Notes under the pieces: model-generated
Told to the model about the DNA's origin: nothing
Databases searched by the model: none
What the model saw: the letters and a program-made list of their open reading frames with translations, nothing else
Shown here: piece by piece, positions 26,958 to 34,843 of the stretch
Numbering within the stretch: position 1 is the first letter of the stretch
Layout of the letters: every line of letters begins with the position of its first letter
Source of the DNA: Glutamicibacter uratoxydans
Lineage (GTDB): Bacteria > Actinomycetota > Actinomycetes > Actinomycetales > Micrococcaceae
Direction: 5' to 3'
NCBI RefSeq assembly: GCF_006539925.1
Contig: NZ_BJNY01000006.1
Coordinates: forward strand, 62,001 to 126,000
Length of the DNA: 64,000 nucleotides
Position numbers and translations under genes: made by a program

Positions 26958-27835
26958 GCACCACCACTACCACCCGCACCATCCACGGCGTCCCGCTGGC
27001 GGCAATCGACCGGATCCTGGACTTCGCACTGGCAGAGGACAATCCGCGCGGAGACATCACCGCAGACACCATTGTTCCGGCCGGCGCCATTGCCACCTGC
27101 GCGGTGAAAGCCCGCCAGCCAGGCGTGCTTTCGGGCGGCGTGGTCTTCGCCCGCACCATGGAGAAGGTCAATCCTGAAATCCAGGTGGCGCAGCTGGTGG
27201 CCGAAGGGGAGCGCTTCGAGGCAGGGGACACCCTGCTGACCGTGACCGGCCCGGTGGCCAGCATCCTGACCGCAGAGCGGGTGGGGCTGAACCTGCTGCA
27301 GCGCATGAGCGCCATCGCCACCGCCACACGGGTGCTGGTGGACGAGGTGGCGCACACCAAGGCGCGCATCGTCGACACCCGCAAAACCACCCCGGGGCTT
27401 CGCGTGCTTGAACGCTATGCGGTGCGCTGCGGCGGGGGAGTGAACCACCGCGACAACCTCTCCGAGGCCTTCATGGCCAAGGACAACCACCTGGCACTGT
27501 TTGGCGACGGACCGGCGCTCACCGCAGCGCTGAAGGATGTGCGCTCCCGGCTGGGGCACACCACCGCCATGGAGGTGGAGGTGGACTCCATCGAGCAGCT
27601 GCCGGCGGTGCTGGAGGCGGGCGTGGATGTGATCATGCTGGACAACTTCGACCCGGCCGACATCCCTGCAGCCATCGAGCTGATCGCGGGACGTGCCATC
27701 GTAGAGGCCAGCGGCAATATCAACGCCTCGACCGTGCGTGCCGTAGCAGAGGCGGGAGTGGATGTTATCTCCTCCGGCGCGATCACCCACTCGGTACAGG
27801 CAATCGACCTGGGACTAGATATGGTTGTTGCATGA
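26954..27835 (+). CDS. nadC: Nicotinate-nucleotide pyrophosphorylase (carboxylating)
   Basis: Quinolinate phosphoribosyltransferase, 293 residues, which converts quinolinate and PRPP to nicotinate mononucleotide. Motifs: DFALAEDNPRGDITA near the start, DTRKTTPGLRVLERYAVRCG in the centre, HRDNLSEAFMAKDNHL and MLDNFDPADI. The start is the ATG overlapping the nadB stop; a longer in-frame extension is only antisense-like sequence inside nadB. It overlaps the next gene by 4 bp. Confidence 0.95.
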   Translation: MSTTTTTRTIHGVPLAAIDRILDFALAEDNPRGDITADTIVPAGAIATCAVKARQPGVLSGGVVFARTMEKVNPEIQVAQLVAEGERFEAGDTLLTVTGPVASILTAERVGLNLLQRMSAIATATRVLVDEVAHTKARIVDTRKTTPGLRVLERYAVRCGGGVNHRDNLSEAFMAKDNHLALFGDGPALTAALKDVRSRLGHTTAMEVEVDSIEQLPAVLEAGVDVIMLDNFDPADIPAAIELIAGRAIVEASGNINASTVRAVAEAGVDVISSGAITHSVQAIDLGLDMVVA

Positions 27836-28974
27836 TCTACATGGATGCCGCGGCTACCGCGCCGCCGCGCCAAGAAGTGCTGGACATGATCAGCCCGCTG
27901 CTCACCCGCGACTTCGGCAACCCCGCCTCTCATCATGAGGCAGGACACCAGGCCAAGCGCGCCTCCGACTGGGCCCGCGCCCAGACGGCCGCGCATCTGG
28001 GGGTAGCGCCGGAGGAAATCTACTTCACCTCTGGCGGCACCGAGGGGGCCAACACCGCGGTCATCGGCGGCGCCCTGGGCAATCCCCGCGGCAAGGTGGT
28101 GGTGGCCAGCGCCATCGAGCACCCGGCGGTGCTTGAAGCCTGCAGGTACCTGGCGGACTTCCACGGCTTCGAAGTGCGCATCATTCCGGTGAACCGCCAG
28201 GGCCTCGTGGATGTCGACGCGGCTAAGCAGCTGATCGACGAGTCGGTGGCAGTGGTCTCCGTCATGGCGGTGAACAACGAGGTCGGCACGATCCAGCCGG
28301 TAGCGCAGATTGCAGAACTGGCCCATGCCGCCGGGGCGCTCATGCACACCGATGCGGTGCAGGCCGCGGGCTGGCTGGATCTGGCTCCGCTGGCCCAGGT
28401 GGTGGATGCCCTGAGCATTTCTGGGCACAAGATCGGCGGGCTCAAGGGCAGCGGTGCGCTGTACCTGTCATTCAAGCACCGCTTCATCCCGCTGCTGCAC
28501 GGCGGCGGACAGCAGGACGGCATGCGCTCGGGCACCGAAAACCCGGCGGCCGCGGTGGGGATCGCCGCCGCGCTCAAGCTCTGCGCTGCACAGCGCGAAC
28601 AGGGGTTGGGCAACAGCTTCTCCGGCTACCTGATCGAACGGATCACCAACCAGCTGGAGGCCAAGTTCCCCGGCTGCGTGCAACTGACCGGCGACCGCGA
28701 ACAGCGCATTGGAGGCATCGTTTCCTTCGTCTTCCCGAAGACCGCAGGGGAGACCGTGCTCATCGAGCTTGAACGCAAGGGAGTACTCTGCTCTTCGGGC
28801 TCCGCCTGCGCCGCAGGATCCACCGACCCCTCGCCGGTGCTCACCGCCATGGGCTATGAGGCGGAGCTGGCGCATACAGCTGTGCGCTTCTCCTTCGGCC
28901 GCGGCATGAAGGAAAACGAGATCAGCCAGGTGGCCAGCACCGTGATCGCTGTGCTCTCGCGCTTGTTGGGGTAA
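27832..28974 (+). CDS. NifS-type cysteine desulfurase of the nad operon
   Basis: PLP enzyme of 380 residues that takes sulfur from cysteine. The PLP-binding Lys is in SISGHKIGGLKG (about residue 204), with the conserved His at THTD-like LMHTDAVQAAG; the active-site Cys lies in VLCSSGSACAAGS (about 322-334). A dedicated NifS next to nadABC is a known arrangement, and it is thought to build the NadA cluster. The gene ends 9 bp from the convergent glycosyltransferase stop. Confidence 0.9.
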   Translation: MIYMDAAATAPPRQEVLDMISPLLTRDFGNPASHHEAGHQAKRASDWARAQTAAHLGVAPEEIYFTSGGTEGANTAVIGGALGNPRGKVVVASAIEHPAVLEACRYLADFHGFEVRIIPVNRQGLVDVDAAKQLIDESVAVVSVMAVNNEVGTIQPVAQIAELAHAAGALMHTDAVQAAGWLDLAPLAQVVDALSISGHKIGGLKGSGALYLSFKHRFIPLLHGGGQQDGMRSGTENPAAAVGIAAALKLCAAQREQGLGNSFSGYLIERITNQLEAKFPGCVQLTGDREQRIGGIVSFVFPKTAGETVLIELERKGVLCSSGSACAAGSTDPSPVLTAMGYEAELAHTAVRFSFGRGMKENEISQVASTVIAVLSRLLG

Positions 28975-28983
28975 TACGCCGTT

Positions 28984-30198
28984 TCAGCCGGCGATGCCGC
29001 GCAGGGCGGCGGCCACCGGAGCCACCGAATCCTCGCCGGCAAGCAGGCGTGAGATCTGCTGTGCGTTCCGAGCATATGCAGGATCGCTGACCGCTTGGCT
29101 GATGGCTGCCGCCAGTAAGTCGCTGTTCAGCTTTTTGTAGGGGACAGGTGCTGGACCTGCACCGAGTTGGTGGACGCGCTGGGCCCAGAAGGGTTGGTCG
29201 GTGAAGATCGGCACCGAGACGGTGGGAACTCCCGCCCGAAGCCCGGCGGCGGCGGTGCCGGCCCCTGAATGGTGGACAACCGCCGCCATGCGCGGGAAGA
29301 GCCATTCATGGGGTACCGCGCCGATGCTGATGGCATCCGGTTCATCAATGCCTTCCATGCCCTGGAGTACCGCTCGGACCCCTGCCTTGCGGGCGGTGTC
29401 GAGCATGAATTGGGCGTCCATGGCTTCGGTGCTGCCGAACCCGATGAACACCGGCGGCGGACCGTCGGCCAAAAACTGCGCCAGCTGGTCGCTTGGCTGG
29501 AAGCCTTCGGCGGCAGCCGGCCACCAGTAGCCGTCGATGCTCAGCCCCTCGTGCCAATCGGCGGGCCTGGGCACAATGTGTTCGCTGAAGCCGTGAAGGA
29601 TCGGCTGCTGAATCCTGCGCCGACGGCTCTCGGCTTTGGCGCGGGTCAGCGGCGGCAGACCCAGCTCATGGCGCAGCTTGGCAGCCGGGGCGTCATAGGG
29701 TGCCTTGCCGGCTGAAATCAGCCTGCCGAGCAGCTTGTTGCCGACTGCGCCCAGGCTGCGTGCGCTGCCCAGCACCACCGGAGGGTAGGCCGAACTTGGT
29801 TCGGTGGGCTGCAGGTGCGCGCCGATCACCGGGATGACTAGGGCTTCGCCGACGTCATAGGCATAGGGCGCTACCGAGTTCGCGAGGATGACATCGGCCC
29901 CTGCCTGCGCGGCGGTGAGTGTTCCATGCGCCGCCAGCTCCATGTACTGGCCCAGCTGCTCGAAGTAGTTCCGCAGCACGGACCCGGTGGTCTTCTGGCC
30001 GGGCGCAGCGGGAGTGACCAGCTCGCTCATATCTCCTGGCAGCTCGCGGAATTCGCATCCGGCATCGGTGATCACCTGCGCATAGGCGGGGTTGGCCGAG
30101 ATGGCCAGGTCGAAGCCCAAGGGAATCAGCCTGCTGCCAAGCCCTGCCATGGGAACGACATCGCCCCGTGTACCGGGGGCAATCATGAGCACGCGCAT
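28984..30198 (-). CDS. Glycosyltransferase, UDP-glucosyltransferase/GT28-like
   Basis: 404-residue GT-B glycosyltransferase. N-terminal acceptor domain begins MRVLMIAPGTRGDVVPMAGL; the C-terminal nucleotide-sugar site is VVHHSGAGTAAAGLRAGVP followed by FTDQPFWAQRV, as in Gtf/macrolide glycosyltransferases. Such enzymes glycosylate small hydrophobic molecules, including macrolides. It diverges from a TetR gene across a perfect 25-bp palindrome, with a second DHA2 exporter just beyond, which hints at xenobiotic or antibiotic handling. Confidence 0.85.
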   Translation of the reverse strand: MRVLMIAPGTRGDVVPMAGLGSRLIPLGFDLAISANPAYAQVITDAGCEFRELPGDMSELVTPAAPGQKTTGSVLRNYFEQLGQYMELAAHGTLTAAQAGADVILANSVAPYAYDVGEALVIPVIGAHLQPTEPSSAYPPVVLGSARSLGAVGNKLLGRLISAGKAPYDAPAAKLRHELGLPPLTRAKAESRRRRIQQPILHGFSEHIVPRPADWHEGLSIDGYWWPAAAEGFQPSDQLAQFLADGPPPVFIGFGSTEAMDAQFMLDTARKAGVRAVLQGMEGIDEPDAISIGAVPHEWLFPRMAAVVHHSGAGTAAAGLRAGVPTVSVPIFTDQPFWAQRVHQLGAGPAPVPYKKLNSDLLAAAISQAVSDPAYARNAQQISRLLAGEDSVAPVAAALRGIAG

Positions 30199-30217
30199 CT
30201 TCCAGCCTCAATCCATC

Positions 30218-30242
30218 TAATTGCGAACACTGTTCGCAATTA
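30218..30242. promoter_or_regulatory. TetR operator between glycosyltransferase and tetR
   Basis: TAATTGCGAAC-ACT-GTTCGCAATTA, perfect 11+3+11 palindrome, 20 bp from the glycosyltransferase start and 52 bp from the TetR start. Size and placement are those of a TetR-family operator controlling both divergent genes. Confidence 0.82.
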
Positions 30243-30293
30243 ACGATAAACTGTAGCCTGTGAGGTGACAAGTTCCCAGGCGGCAGGACAGGA

Positions 30294-31013
30294 ATGGCGA
30301 TGAGCTCGAAGGACCCAATCGATATCTGGCTTCGCGCGGAGCAGGGCTCGGCAGGGCGAAAGCCGGAGCATTCGCGGGCGTCGATCGTGCAGGCAGCCGT
30401 GAAGATTGCCGATGACCAGGGAATCGAAGCGGTCTCCATTCGGAAAGTTGCAGCAGCCATTGGCGCGGGAGCCGCTTCCCTGTACCGCTACGTGAAATCG
30501 CATGATGAGCTGATCGAGCTCATGCTCGATGAGATCAGCGGTGAATATGTGCTGGATCCTGCCAATGGCGCCGAGGGAGAAGCTCCGCAACGCGCACTGC
30601 TGGATCTCGCGCGGCAGGGGCGGCAGATCATGAGAAGGCACCTGTGGTCGGCGCCGCTGTTTCTTTCCCAGCCATCCATGGGACCGAATTCCCTGGCGTA
30701 TTTGGACTTCGCGTTGTCCATCTTGCAGGAAACTAGCCTTGAATCTTCGGCCAAGCTGCGCACCGCGGCCATGCTCACCGCGGTGACGTCAGCCTTCGTG
30801 CAAAACGAGCTGCCTCTTCATCCCGGTGCCAACCACTCGCCAGTTGATGCATCGGCTCGGGCAGCGTACATGGCACAGGTCCTGCCCACTGACGCCTACC
30901 CGGCGCTGGCTGCCGTGATGGCAGAGGAGCTGGCGCCGGTGAACTTGGACATGGAGTTCGAGAAGATCATCGGCACCTACCTGCAGGGCGCCGGGCTGAG
31001 CGAAAGAAAGTAA
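30294..31013 (+). CDS. TetR family transcriptional regulator
   Basis: 239-residue repressor. Helix-turn-helix at about residues 25-70 with VAAAIGAGAASLYRYVKSHDE; the all-helical C-terminal half (about 85-225) resembles the actinobacterial TetR_C groups of drug-responsive repressors. AGGACAGGA precedes the ATG. It is divergent from the glycosyltransferase gene and convergent with the second DHA2 exporter. The 25-bp palindrome in its upstream region is its likely site. Confidence 0.87.
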   Translation: MAMSSKDPIDIWLRAEQGSAGRKPEHSRASIVQAAVKIADDQGIEAVSIRKVAAAIGAGAASLYRYVKSHDELIELMLDEISGEYVLDPANGAEGEAPQRALLDLARQGRQIMRRHLWSAPLFLSQPSMGPNSLAYLDFALSILQETSLESSAKLRTAAMLTAVTSAFVQNELPLHPGANHSPVDASARAAYMAQVLPTDAYPALAAVMAEELAPVNLDMEFEKIIGTYLQGAGLSERK

Positions 31014-31028
31014 GTGCAGTCTCGGTGT

Positions 31029-32684
31029 TCACCCCTTGACTGCCGGGTGCGCGGTGGAGCGCTGTGCGCTCAGCAGCCGCCAGGCGCCGGCGGCACCGAA
31101 CAGCAGGAACAGTGCGGCGGCGAGCATGGACAAGCGGGTGGCGTCGGCAAACCCGGAAGACAGCGCATCAATGGCCGAGGCCGGGTCGAATCCAGCAGGA
31201 GGCTGGAGGCGCAGTTGTGAAATGGTGGTGCCGGCGCTCTGCCTCGTGGCTTCGGCGAGTTGGGAAGCCTGGGCCGTCGGGACCGAGGATCCATCAAGCC
31301 GGGCGGGAAGGGTGACCGCTAGGGCGGCTGAGAGCACTGCACCGGCGATGGCGGTGCCCAGGGCGGAGCCGATCTGTCGCACGGTGCTCTGCGTGGCAGA
31401 ACCCTGGCCGGAGATCTGCACCGGCACCTCTGCGAGTACGGTGCTGGTCAGCTGTGCGGAGGCAAGGCCGAGCCCCAGCCCATAGAAGACCAACGTGGCG
31501 GCAATGATCCACACCGAAACATTCGAGCTGAGCAGCAGCGCCAGCACCAGAACGCCGGCGGTCTCCATGCCCAAACCCAGCAGCACGGTGCCGGCGGGGG
31601 AGAGTACTGCGGCAAGATGACGTGCCGCGGCGCCGGAGACGAAGGCGCCCAGCGCCATGGCCGCCAGGATGAAGCCAGCCTGGAGCACGCTCAGGCCCAG
31701 CGCGTTGACAAGAAACAGCGGCAGCACGAACAGCAGCGCGAACTCGCCGATGGCAACGCTGGCGGCTGTCAGGTTGCCCCAGGAAAAGGTCTTGTGCTCA
31801 AAGAGGCGCAGCTCCAGCAGGGCCGAGCGCCCATTGCGGGCCCGGTGCCGCTCCCAGAAGATGAACAGCGTCAGGGCGGCCGCGGAGGCCAGCAGGGCTA
31901 CGGACACCAGGGAGACGGGAGCATCGGCCGGCCAGATGAAGGAGCCGATCTTTAGCTCCTTGCTGGGAGTAATCCAGCCAGCGTCGGGTCCTTCGATGAT
32001 CGCGAAGACCAGGGCGCCCATGCCCAGCGAGCTGAGCAGCGCGCCGTCCACGTCCACGCCCTTTCCGTTGACCTTTCCCTTGGTTTCCGGAATGAACATG
32101 AGCCCGAGGACCAGCAGGACGGCGCCCAGCGGCAGGTTCACCAGGAAGATCCAATGCCAGGAGGCGTATTCGGTCAGCAGGCCGCCGGCCAGCGGCCCGA
32201 TCGCCGCGGCGCCTGAAATCACGGCGCCCCAGATACCGAAGGCCGCGGCGCGCTCCTTGCCCTGGAACATGGAATTCACCGTGGACAGGGTGGAAGGCAT
32301 AATGCTGGCCGCTCCCACCGCCTGGAGGGCGCGGGCGGCAATCAGCGGCCCGGCGGCGTCCGCATTGGCGGCCAACAGGGAGCCCGCCATGAAGATCACC
32401 AAGCCAGCGGCAAACAGCTTCTTGCGCCCCCAGCGGTCGGCCAAGTTGCCTGCCGAAAGCAGCAGTGCTGCAAGCACCACGGCGTAGAGGCTGTTGACCC
32501 ACTGCGCGTCGCCCAAGTCAAGGTGGATGTCGGCGATGATTGTCGGCAGGGAGACGCCGACGATTGTCCCGTCGAGAACCACCAGGCCTAGGCCGGCGGC
32601 CAGGATTCCCAGCGCCGCCCAGCGGTGCGGGACCGCTGGATCCTGAGGATCTTTCATGCTGCTCTGCAACTTGTCGTTCTTCAC
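31029..32684 (-). CDS. DHA2-type MFS drug exporter
   Basis: 14-helix proton antiporter of 551 residues from a GTG with GAGGG 8 nt upstream; a longer frame to 32765 runs into operator sequence, and an ATG at 32657 is another option. Motif A: NLADRWGRKKLFAAG; helix 4-5: MPSTLSTVNSMFQGKERAAA; motif C region: ISGAAAIGPLAGGLL. Closest in style to QacA/LfrA-type exporters of cationic drugs and dyes. Its stop lies 15 bp from that of the TetR gene. Confidence 0.87.
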   Translation of the reverse strand: MKNDKLQSSMKDPQDPAVPHRWAALGILAAGLGLVVLDGTIVGVSLPTIIADIHLDLGDAQWVNSLYAVVLAALLLSAGNLADRWGRKKLFAAGLVIFMAGSLLAANADAAGPLIAARALQAVGAASIMPSTLSTVNSMFQGKERAAAFGIWGAVISGAAAIGPLAGGLLTEYASWHWIFLVNLPLGAVLLVLGLMFIPETKGKVNGKGVDVDGALLSSLGMGALVFAIIEGPDAGWITPSKELKIGSFIWPADAPVSLVSVALLASAAALTLFIFWERHRARNGRSALLELRLFEHKTFSWGNLTAASVAIGEFALLFVLPLFLVNALGLSVLQAGFILAAMALGAFVSGAAARHLAAVLSPAGTVLLGLGMETAGVLVLALLLSSNVSVWIIAATLVFYGLGLGLASAQLTSTVLAEVPVQISGQGSATQSTVRQIGSALGTAIAGAVLSAALAVTLPARLDGSSVPTAQASQLAEATRQSAGTTISQLRLQPPAGFDPASAIDALSSGFADATRLSMLAAALFLLFGAAGAWRLLSAQRSTAHPAVKG

Positions 32685-32757
32685 TGCCGTTACCCTCTGC
32701 CTATCGGTGGGCGCCGGTGCGAAAGGCTGTGCGGCGCCCGTTGCTACCGAGCCTAAA

Positions 32758-32811
32758 CCTTGCACAGTTGCAAGGGATCAACCATATGGTTGAATGCCTG
32801 CACAGTGCAGG
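32758..32811 (-). promoter_or_regulatory. Cluster of three palindromes upstream of the MFS exporter
   Basis: CCTTGCA-CAGT-TGCAAGG (32758-32775), TCAACCATATGGTTGA (32778-32793) and CCTGCA-CAG-TGCAGG (32797-32811) lie almost end to end, about 75-125 bp before the exporter start. The outer two share the core TGCACAGT(T)GCA. The spacing suggests operators flanking or covering the promoter. Confidence 0.6.
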
Positions 32812-32849
32812 ATCTCGATCGTTCCGGGCGCGTGCGGGAGCCGAAAGGG

Positions 32850-33809
32850 TTAGTGTGCGGCGGCTTTCTCGGCGAGCTCGTCCACCCAGATGATGCCGCC
32901 GGGCACGTTATTCGAAATTTCGGTGCCGACCTTCCGGGCCAGCAGGTCCTCGATGTGGCCCAGCGGCCCGATGAGCACCCGGCCACCAGCTTGGGCAAAG
33001 CGGATTCCCGCATTCACCTTTGGCTTCATGGAGCCTTCCTGGAAGCGGAGCTTGGAGATTTCCTCCGGGGTGGCGGCGAAGATTGAGCGCTCGGTGTCCA
33101 TGCCCCAGTCCTTGGCAGCGTAGTCGCCGTCGGTCAGGATGATCATGAGGTCTGCTTGCAGCTCGGCGGAAAGCACCGCGCTGGCAAGGTCCTTGTCGAC
33201 CACCGCCTGCACGCCCTCAAAGCCTCCGGCCGCAGCGGCCCGCACCGGAACCCCGCCGCCGCCGGCGCAGACAACCACCTTGCCATGTTCCAGCAGCAGC
33301 GAAACCACCGGGGCCTGGGCAATGCGCAGCGGCTGGGGCGAGGGGACGACCCGGCGGAAGGCCTTGCCGTCGCGGGCAATAATCCAGTCGTGCTCCGCGG
33401 CGACTGCGTCGGCTTCTTCTTCGGTGTAGGTCGGGCCGACGAACTTGGTTGGATGCTCGAAGGCGGGGTCGTTGGCGTCGACGACTGCTGTGGTCAGCAG
33501 CGCGACGACCTCGCGCTGGGACTGCAGCGCATTGGACAGCTCCTGCTGCACCACGTAGCCGATCATGCCCTGGCTTTCGGCACCCAGGACATCCAGCGGG
33601 TAGGCGGGAACTTCCTTGTAGGCAAGGTTCTGCAGGGCGAGCAATCCTACCTGGGGCCCGTTGCCATGGGTAATGACCAGCTCGTGCTCGCCAGCCAGCT
33701 TGGCCAGCGACTGGCAGGTGGAGCGGACATTGGCTCGAAGCTTGTCAGCGGTCATGGGTTCGCCGCGACGGGCTAATGCGTTGCCTCCCAGGGCGATCAC
33801 AATGCGCAT
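32850..33809 (-). CDS. Carbamate kinase
   Basis: Amino-acid-kinase-fold enzyme, 319 residues, converting carbamoyl phosphate and ADP to ATP and carbamate. Motifs: VIALGGNALARRG, ITHGNGPQVGLL, VVCAGGGGVPV, VDKDLASAVLS, DWGMDTERSIF and FQEGSMKPKV. AAAGGAG lies 6 nt before the ATG. It diverges from DUF2877-FdrA-DUF1116, the same neighbours that the carbamate kinase AllK (YbcF) has in E. coli, so it probably drains carbamoyl phosphate made by that complex rather than serving the arginine deiminase pathway. Confidence 0.92.
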   Translation of the reverse strand: MRIVIALGGNALARRGEPMTADKLRANVRSTCQSLAKLAGEHELVITHGNGPQVGLLALQNLAYKEVPAYPLDVLGAESQGMIGYVVQQELSNALQSQREVVALLTTAVVDANDPAFEHPTKFVGPTYTEEEADAVAAEHDWIIARDGKAFRRVVPSPQPLRIAQAPVVSLLLEHGKVVVCAGGGGVPVRAAAAGGFEGVQAVVDKDLASAVLSAELQADLMIILTDGDYAAKDWGMDTERSIFAATPEEISKLRFQEGSMKPKVNAGIRFAQAGGRVLIGPLGHIEDLLARKVGTEISNNVPGGIIWVDELAEKAAAH

Positions 33810-33851
33810 GAATACTCCTTTGAGATCTCGGCCATTTCGGATGAGACCATG

Positions 33852-33863
33852 ATGGTATACCGT
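33852..33863. promoter_or_regulatory. Candidate operator between carbamate kinase and the AllFGH-like genes
   Basis: ATGGTATACCGT, 10 of 12 positions symmetric, in the 113-bp divergent gap. The GTATAC core resembles GntR/FCD-type operators such as the one at 17673. No regulator gene is adjacent. Confidence 0.45.
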
Positions 33864-33922
33864 TTAACTGTTGGGGTGAACCTGCCCCGCCGGATCGGAC
33901 GACCGCCTGGGAGAGGACTCGT

Positions 33923-34843
33923 ATGACGCAGAAGGACGCTGGTGCGATCCGCGTTGTGAGCGCAGACGGAGTCTGGCTGGATGATGCACACAAGCCCCGG
34001 CGGCTAGTTGTTGATTCGATCTACCACCGTGCAATTAACCTTCAAGACGAACAAGGCGAGCTGTTCACGTTTGCAGCCCGCGCGCTGGATGATGCGCCCC
34101 GAACTGCAAGACTTGACGTCCATGATTTCACTACTTGGCCGATTCACCCCGGTCAGTACCTGAATATGACGCGGGGGCAAACCTTGGGTGAACAGCTGCC
34201 GATGCTTGACTGGAGCGCCGCCCGCAGGCGGCCAAGGCGGATCCCGGCCGTGGCTCAGGCCAGCTCAGAGGTGCTGGAACGCGCGGCCAGCGTGCTGTGC
34301 CGCGCTCTTGAGCAGCGTCCCCTGGGCGGGGCTGCGAAGCCCAGCCCCGGCGACACCAGCATCGCCGCGCACTTCGCCCGCAGCATGTACCAAGCGGCCG
34401 ATGCGCTGCACCTGGCTGTCATAAACCGGGACTCAGCCCGGCTGCAGCAGGCTTTTGACGCCGCGATTGGCCTGGGTCCGGGAAGCACGCCGAGCCTGGA
34501 TGACTTTCTCACCGGCATCCTGCTGGTAGCCAGCCATTCAGACTCCTCGATGCACTTTATGGTCGACCAATTGCGCGGCTACCTGAGGCGCCACCCGGCC
34601 AAGACCACCAGCGTCAGCAGGGCCATGCTGACAGCGGCGCTGAACGCTGACTTCAGCACCACCCTTGTCCGCGTAGCCAATGCGCTGGTTTCCAGCGGTG
34701 CGGAGAACGAAACGGACTTTTGGATTAACGCGGCCCTGGGGATAGGGCACAGCTCTGGAAGCGACATCCTGACAGGCCTTCTGGCAGGACTAGAAATGGA
34801 ACAAGAACTGCGAGGATATTTGTGTCTATCACAGCAGTGGTAA
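33923..34843 (+). CDS. DUF2877 protein, AllH-like oxamate carbamoyltransferase subunit
   Basis: 306-residue cytoplasmic protein of the DUF2877 family (YlbF/AllH in E. coli). Visible family traits are the C-terminal GLGPGSTPSLDDFLTGILLV and GIGHSSGSDILTGLLAG segments. In E. coli AllH acts with AllF and AllG as oxamic transcarbamylase, phosphorolysing oxalurate to oxamate and carbamoyl phosphate. GGGAGAGG precedes the ATG. The end overlaps the fdrA-like start by 22 bp, so the three subunits are translated together. Confidence 0.8.
   Translation: MTQKDAGAIRVVSADGVWLDDAHKPRRLVVDSIYHRAINLQDEQGELFTFAARALDDAPRTARLDVHDFTTWPIHPGQYLNMTRGQTLGEQLPMLDWSAARRRPRRIPAVAQASSEVLERAASVLCRALEQRPLGGAAKPSPGDTSIAAHFARSMYQAADALHLAVINRDSARLQQAFDAAIGLGPGSTPSLDDFLTGILLVASHSDSSMHFMVDQLRGYLRRHPAKTTSVSRAMLTAALNADFSTTLVRVANALVSSGAENETDFWINAALGIGHSSGSDILTGLLAGLEMEQELRGYLCLSQQW

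Noticed and set aside
26684-27790. 368-codon minus-strand frame over nadB/nadC
   Set aside because: Antisense shadow crossing two well-supported overlapping genes.
30222-30236. GCGAAC-ACT-GTTCGC as a LexA box
   Set aside because: The arms resemble the SOS box but the spacing is three, not four, bases, and the palindrome extends to 25 bp between a TetR gene and its divergent neighbour.
32685-32765. 27-codon N-terminal extension of the second MFS exporter
   Set aside because: The extension starts within the first palindrome of the operator cluster, is not membrane-like, and a GTG with a GAGGG site downstream is better.
32850-33809. Arginine deiminase pathway role of the carbamate kinase
   Set aside because: No arcA or arcB gene nearby; the divergent AllFGH-like trio explains the context better.
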